Assembly: GCA_963721335.1 (NCBI GenBank)
Contig: CAVRIV010000008.1
Location: forward strand, 1,302,001 to 1,366,000
DNA from: CAVXDY01 sp963721335
Lineage (GTDB): Bacteria; Actinomycetota; Thermoleophilia; Miltoncostaeales; Miltoncostaeaceae
Length of the DNA: 64,000 bases
Reading direction: 5' to 3'
Below are positions 61,725 through 64,000 of this stretch, piece after piece (within the stretch, counting starts at the first letter, position 1; every line of letters starts with the position of its first letter). The translations under genes were made by a program, and so were the position numbers. The notes below the pieces were generated by a model. It was not told the origin of the DNA. It did not search any database and worked only from the letters and a program-made list of their open reading frames with translations.

Positions 61725-61737
61725 GAGCGAGGATCCG

Positions 61738-63742
61738 GTGACGACAACGCTGGCGGCCCCCGAGCTCGCCATCACCACGGTCCGGACCCTCGCCATCGAC
61801 GCCGTCGAGAAGGCCAACAGCGGCCACCCCGGGGCGCCGATGGGCCTGGCGCCCGTGGCGTGGACCCTCTTCTCGCGCCACCTGCGCCACTCCCCGACCG
61901 AGCCCGAATGGCCGGACCGCGACCGCTTCGTGCTCTCGGCGGGCCACGCCTCGGCGCTGCTGTACGCCCTGCTCCACCTGACGGGCTACGACCTGCCGCT
62001 GGACGAGCTCAAGCGCTTCCGCCAGCTCGGCTCGCAGCACCCCGGGCCACCCGGAGCGCGGCGACACGCCGGGCGTGGAGATCACCACCGGCCCGCTCGG
62101 GCAGGGCTTCGCCAACTCGGTGGGCTTCGCCCTGGCCGAGGCGATGCTGGCCGCGCGCTTCAACCGGCCGGGCCACGAGGTGGTCGTCGCACCGCACCTG
62201 GTTCATCTGCTCGGACGGCGACCTGATGGAGGGCATCTCCCACGAGGCCGCCTCGATCGCGGGCTTCCTGCGCCTGGAGCGGCTGATCGGGATCTACGAC
62301 GACAACCACATCAGCCTGGACGGGCCGACCACCCTGGCCTTCGCCGAGGACGTGCCCGACCCGCTTCGCGGCCTACGGGTGGCGGGTCCTGCGCGTGGAC
62401 GACGGCAACGACCTCGCCGCCATCGAGCGCGCCCTCTCGGCCGCTGAGGTGCCCGACGGCCGTCCCACGCTGATCGTCTGCCGGACCCACATCGGATACG
62501 GAGCGCCCCACAAGCAGGACACCTCCGCGCGCCCACGGGTCGCCGCTCGGGCCCGAGGAGACCGCCGCCACCAAGCGCGCGTACGGCTGGCCCGAGTCGC
62601 CCACCTTCCTGGTGCCCGACGAGGTGGCGGCCTGGAGGGCGGAGCTGGTCGAGAGGGGCCGCGAGCTGGCGGCCGCCTGGCGTGAGCGCCTGGCGGCCTA
62701 CGCGGCCGAGTACCCCGCGCAGGCCGCGGAGCTCGCCCGGGTGGGCGAGGGCCGCCTGCCCGACGGCTGGGAGCGACGTGGCGCCCTCGCTTCCCCGAGG
62801 GCGAGTCGATGGCCACGCGGGCGGCGGGCGGGAAGGCCCTCAACGCCTTCGCCGCCGCGGTGCCCGAGCTGGTGCAGGGCGCTGCCGACCTCTCGTCATC
62901 GACCAGCACGACCCTGAAGGACATGGGGGTCGTGGAGCCGGGCGACTACCGCGGCCGCAACCTCTACTACGGGGTCCGCGAGCACGCGATGGGGGCGATC
63001 ACCAACGGCATCGCCGCCCACGCGGGGCTGCGGCCCGTCTGCTCGACCTTCTTCACGTTCTCGGACTACATGAAGAACACGCTGCGGCTCGCCGCCCTGA
63101 TGGGCCTGCCGTCGATCTTCGTCTACACCCACGACTCCGTGGGCCTGGGCGAGGACGGTCCCACCCACCAGCCCATCGAGCACCTGGCGGCGCTGCGGGC
63201 CATCCCCGACCTCGTGACCATCCGCCCGGCCGACGCCAGCGAGACGGCCGCGGCGTGGCGGGTCGCGATCGGGCGCACCGACGCGCCCACCGCTCTGGTG
63301 CTGACCCGCCAGGCCCTGCCCACCCTGCCGGGCGATCCCCCCGTGGAGCGCGGCGCGTACGTCCTCGCCGACGGCGACGACTGCATCCTGATCGGCACCG
63401 GCTCGGAGGTGCAGGTGGCGATGGCGGCGCGCGAGATGCTGGCCGCCGACGGCATCTCGGCCCGCGTCGTGAGCATGCCGTCCTTCGAGCTCTTCCGGGA
63501 CCAGGACCGCCGATTACCGGGACGAGGTTCTGCCTCCCGGCCTCCGGGCCCGCGTGGCGGTCGAGGCCGCGAGCCCCTTCGGCTGGTCCGAGTGGGTGGG
63601 GCTCGACGGGGCGGTGGTGGCGATCGACCGCTTCGGCGTCTCGGCGCCGGGAGACGTGGCCCTCGCCGCCCTCGGCATCACCCCGGAGGCCGTCGCGGCG
63701 GCCGCGTCGGCCCAGGTGGCCGCAGGCTCACCCTCGACATGA
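61738..63742 (+). CDS. tkt: Transketolase, six frameshifts
   Basis: About 665 residues across seven frame segments. NSGHPGAPMGLAPVAWTLFS and the thiamine-diphosphate site SDGDLMEGISHEAASIAGFL; YDDNHISLDGPTTLAF; second half MATRAAGGKALNAFAAAVPE, YYGVREHAMGAITNGIAAHA, DSVGLGEDGPTHQPIEHLAA. It moves two-carbon units in the pentose phosphate and Calvin-type cycles. Breaks near 62,046, 62,200, 62,365, 62,535, 62,775 and 63,515. All the conserved parts are present, so these are probably base-call indels. Starts at GTG 61738 and runs with guaB and zwf on one strand. Confidence 0.85.
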
Positions 63743-63761
63743 GGCTTAGGATACTCGACCG

Positions 63762-64000
63762 GTGAGCGTGACCGAAGCGGTCGGCACCGACGCGATCCGG
63801 GACGTGCGCCTGGCGCGCGTGCCCTCGCCCGCGGCCATCGTGATCTTCGGCGCCACCGGGGATCTCACGCAGCGCAAGCTGCATGCCGGGCCTCTACAGC
63901 CTCGCGGTCCAGCAGCTTCTGCCGCCGGAGACGACGGTGGTGGGCGTCGCGCCGCTCCGATCTGCCCGGACGACGAGTTCCGGGCCCGGATGCGGGCCGG
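63762..64000 (+). CDS. zwf: Glucose-6-phosphate dehydrogenase, start only, frameshifted
   Basis: The window ends inside this gene. GTG 63762; the first about 40 residues contain IVIFGATGDLTQRKL, the NADP loop of G6PD. After a break near 63,880 the frame continues PGLYSLAVQQLLPPETTVVG, and after another near 63,955 DLPDDEFRARMRA. It catalyses the first oxidative step of the pentose phosphate pathway; placement directly after transketolase fits a pentose-phosphate operon. Two indels within 240 bp. Confidence 0.8.
   Translation, partial: MSVTEAVGTDAIRDVRLARVPSPAAIVIFGATGDLTQRKLHAGPLQPRGPAASAAGDDGGGRRAAPICPDDEFRARMRA

Overview
The window is about 70% GC with dense, strand-mixed gene packing and frequent GTG/TTG starts. 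It has an actinobacterial-type LexA with a matching SOS box, a futalosine-pathway menaquinone gene, collagen-like secreted proteins, MMPL exporters and a form I aerobic carbon monoxide dehydrogenase. Together these suggest an actinobacterium, most likely a deep-branching Thermoleophilia/Solirubrobacterales-type soil lineage. That placement is inference from gene content. There are no rRNA genes and no CRISPR array. Many otherwise good genes are split by single-base frameshifts at 7.7-20 kb and 48-64 kb (the transketolase alone has six), which looks like uncorrected assembly indels rather than biology.

Layout. 0-4.4 kb: a broken SnoaL-like gene and a methyltransferase, then a small relic island between a partial tRNA copy (1413-1457) and the intact CAU-anticodon tRNA (4328-4401). 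The island holds a decayed RelE-type toxin-antitoxin pair, an IS3 transposase fragment, a collagen-like membrane protein, an F420/flavin oxidoreductase and an FmdB-like protein. 4.5-21 kb: an MMPL exporter with a very large coiled-coil insertion, housekeeping and hypothetical genes, a pentapeptide-repeat protein, two TadE/Flp-type pilins, zinc-ribbon proteins, a fluoroacetate-dehalogenase-like hydrolase, rhodanese, Bcp peroxiredoxin and a sensor kinase.

21.5-33.7 kb is the centrepiece. Five overlapping genes for small single-pass membrane proteins, preceded by an eight-codon leader, run into coxM-coxS-coxL, an XdhC-YHS fusion, coxD, coxE, a 55-residue Cys protein and a free-standing piece of CoxL. 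After a convergent YceI gene come coxG, a split xdhC pair and a zinc-ribbon gene. CoxL carries the form I signature AYRCSFR. The locus should let the cell oxidise atmospheric CO with a Mo-S-Cu enzyme. The XdhC-YHS fusion, the CoxL fragment and the membrane cassette are the most novel parts.

33.7-46.5 kb: a truncated cNMP/thioredoxin-reductase relic, the RNase P RNA gene, lexA, tRNA-Leu(GAG), an envelope/stress-like cluster (coiled-coil Rho_N protein, PRC-barrel protein, 26-residue membrane peptide, CmpX-like channel), two alpha/beta hydrolases (one fused to a LuxR domain), and a two-component system beside two divergent secreted proteins. 46.4-52.3 kb: a complete oligopeptide ABC transporter (minus strand) behind secG. 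52.3-64 kb: thioesterase, cupin, mqnD, cupredoxin lipoprotein, DtxR and Crp regulators, nitronate monooxygenase, lipoproteins, an IMP-dehydrogenase-family gene, transketolase and the start of zwf (pentose phosphate metabolism).
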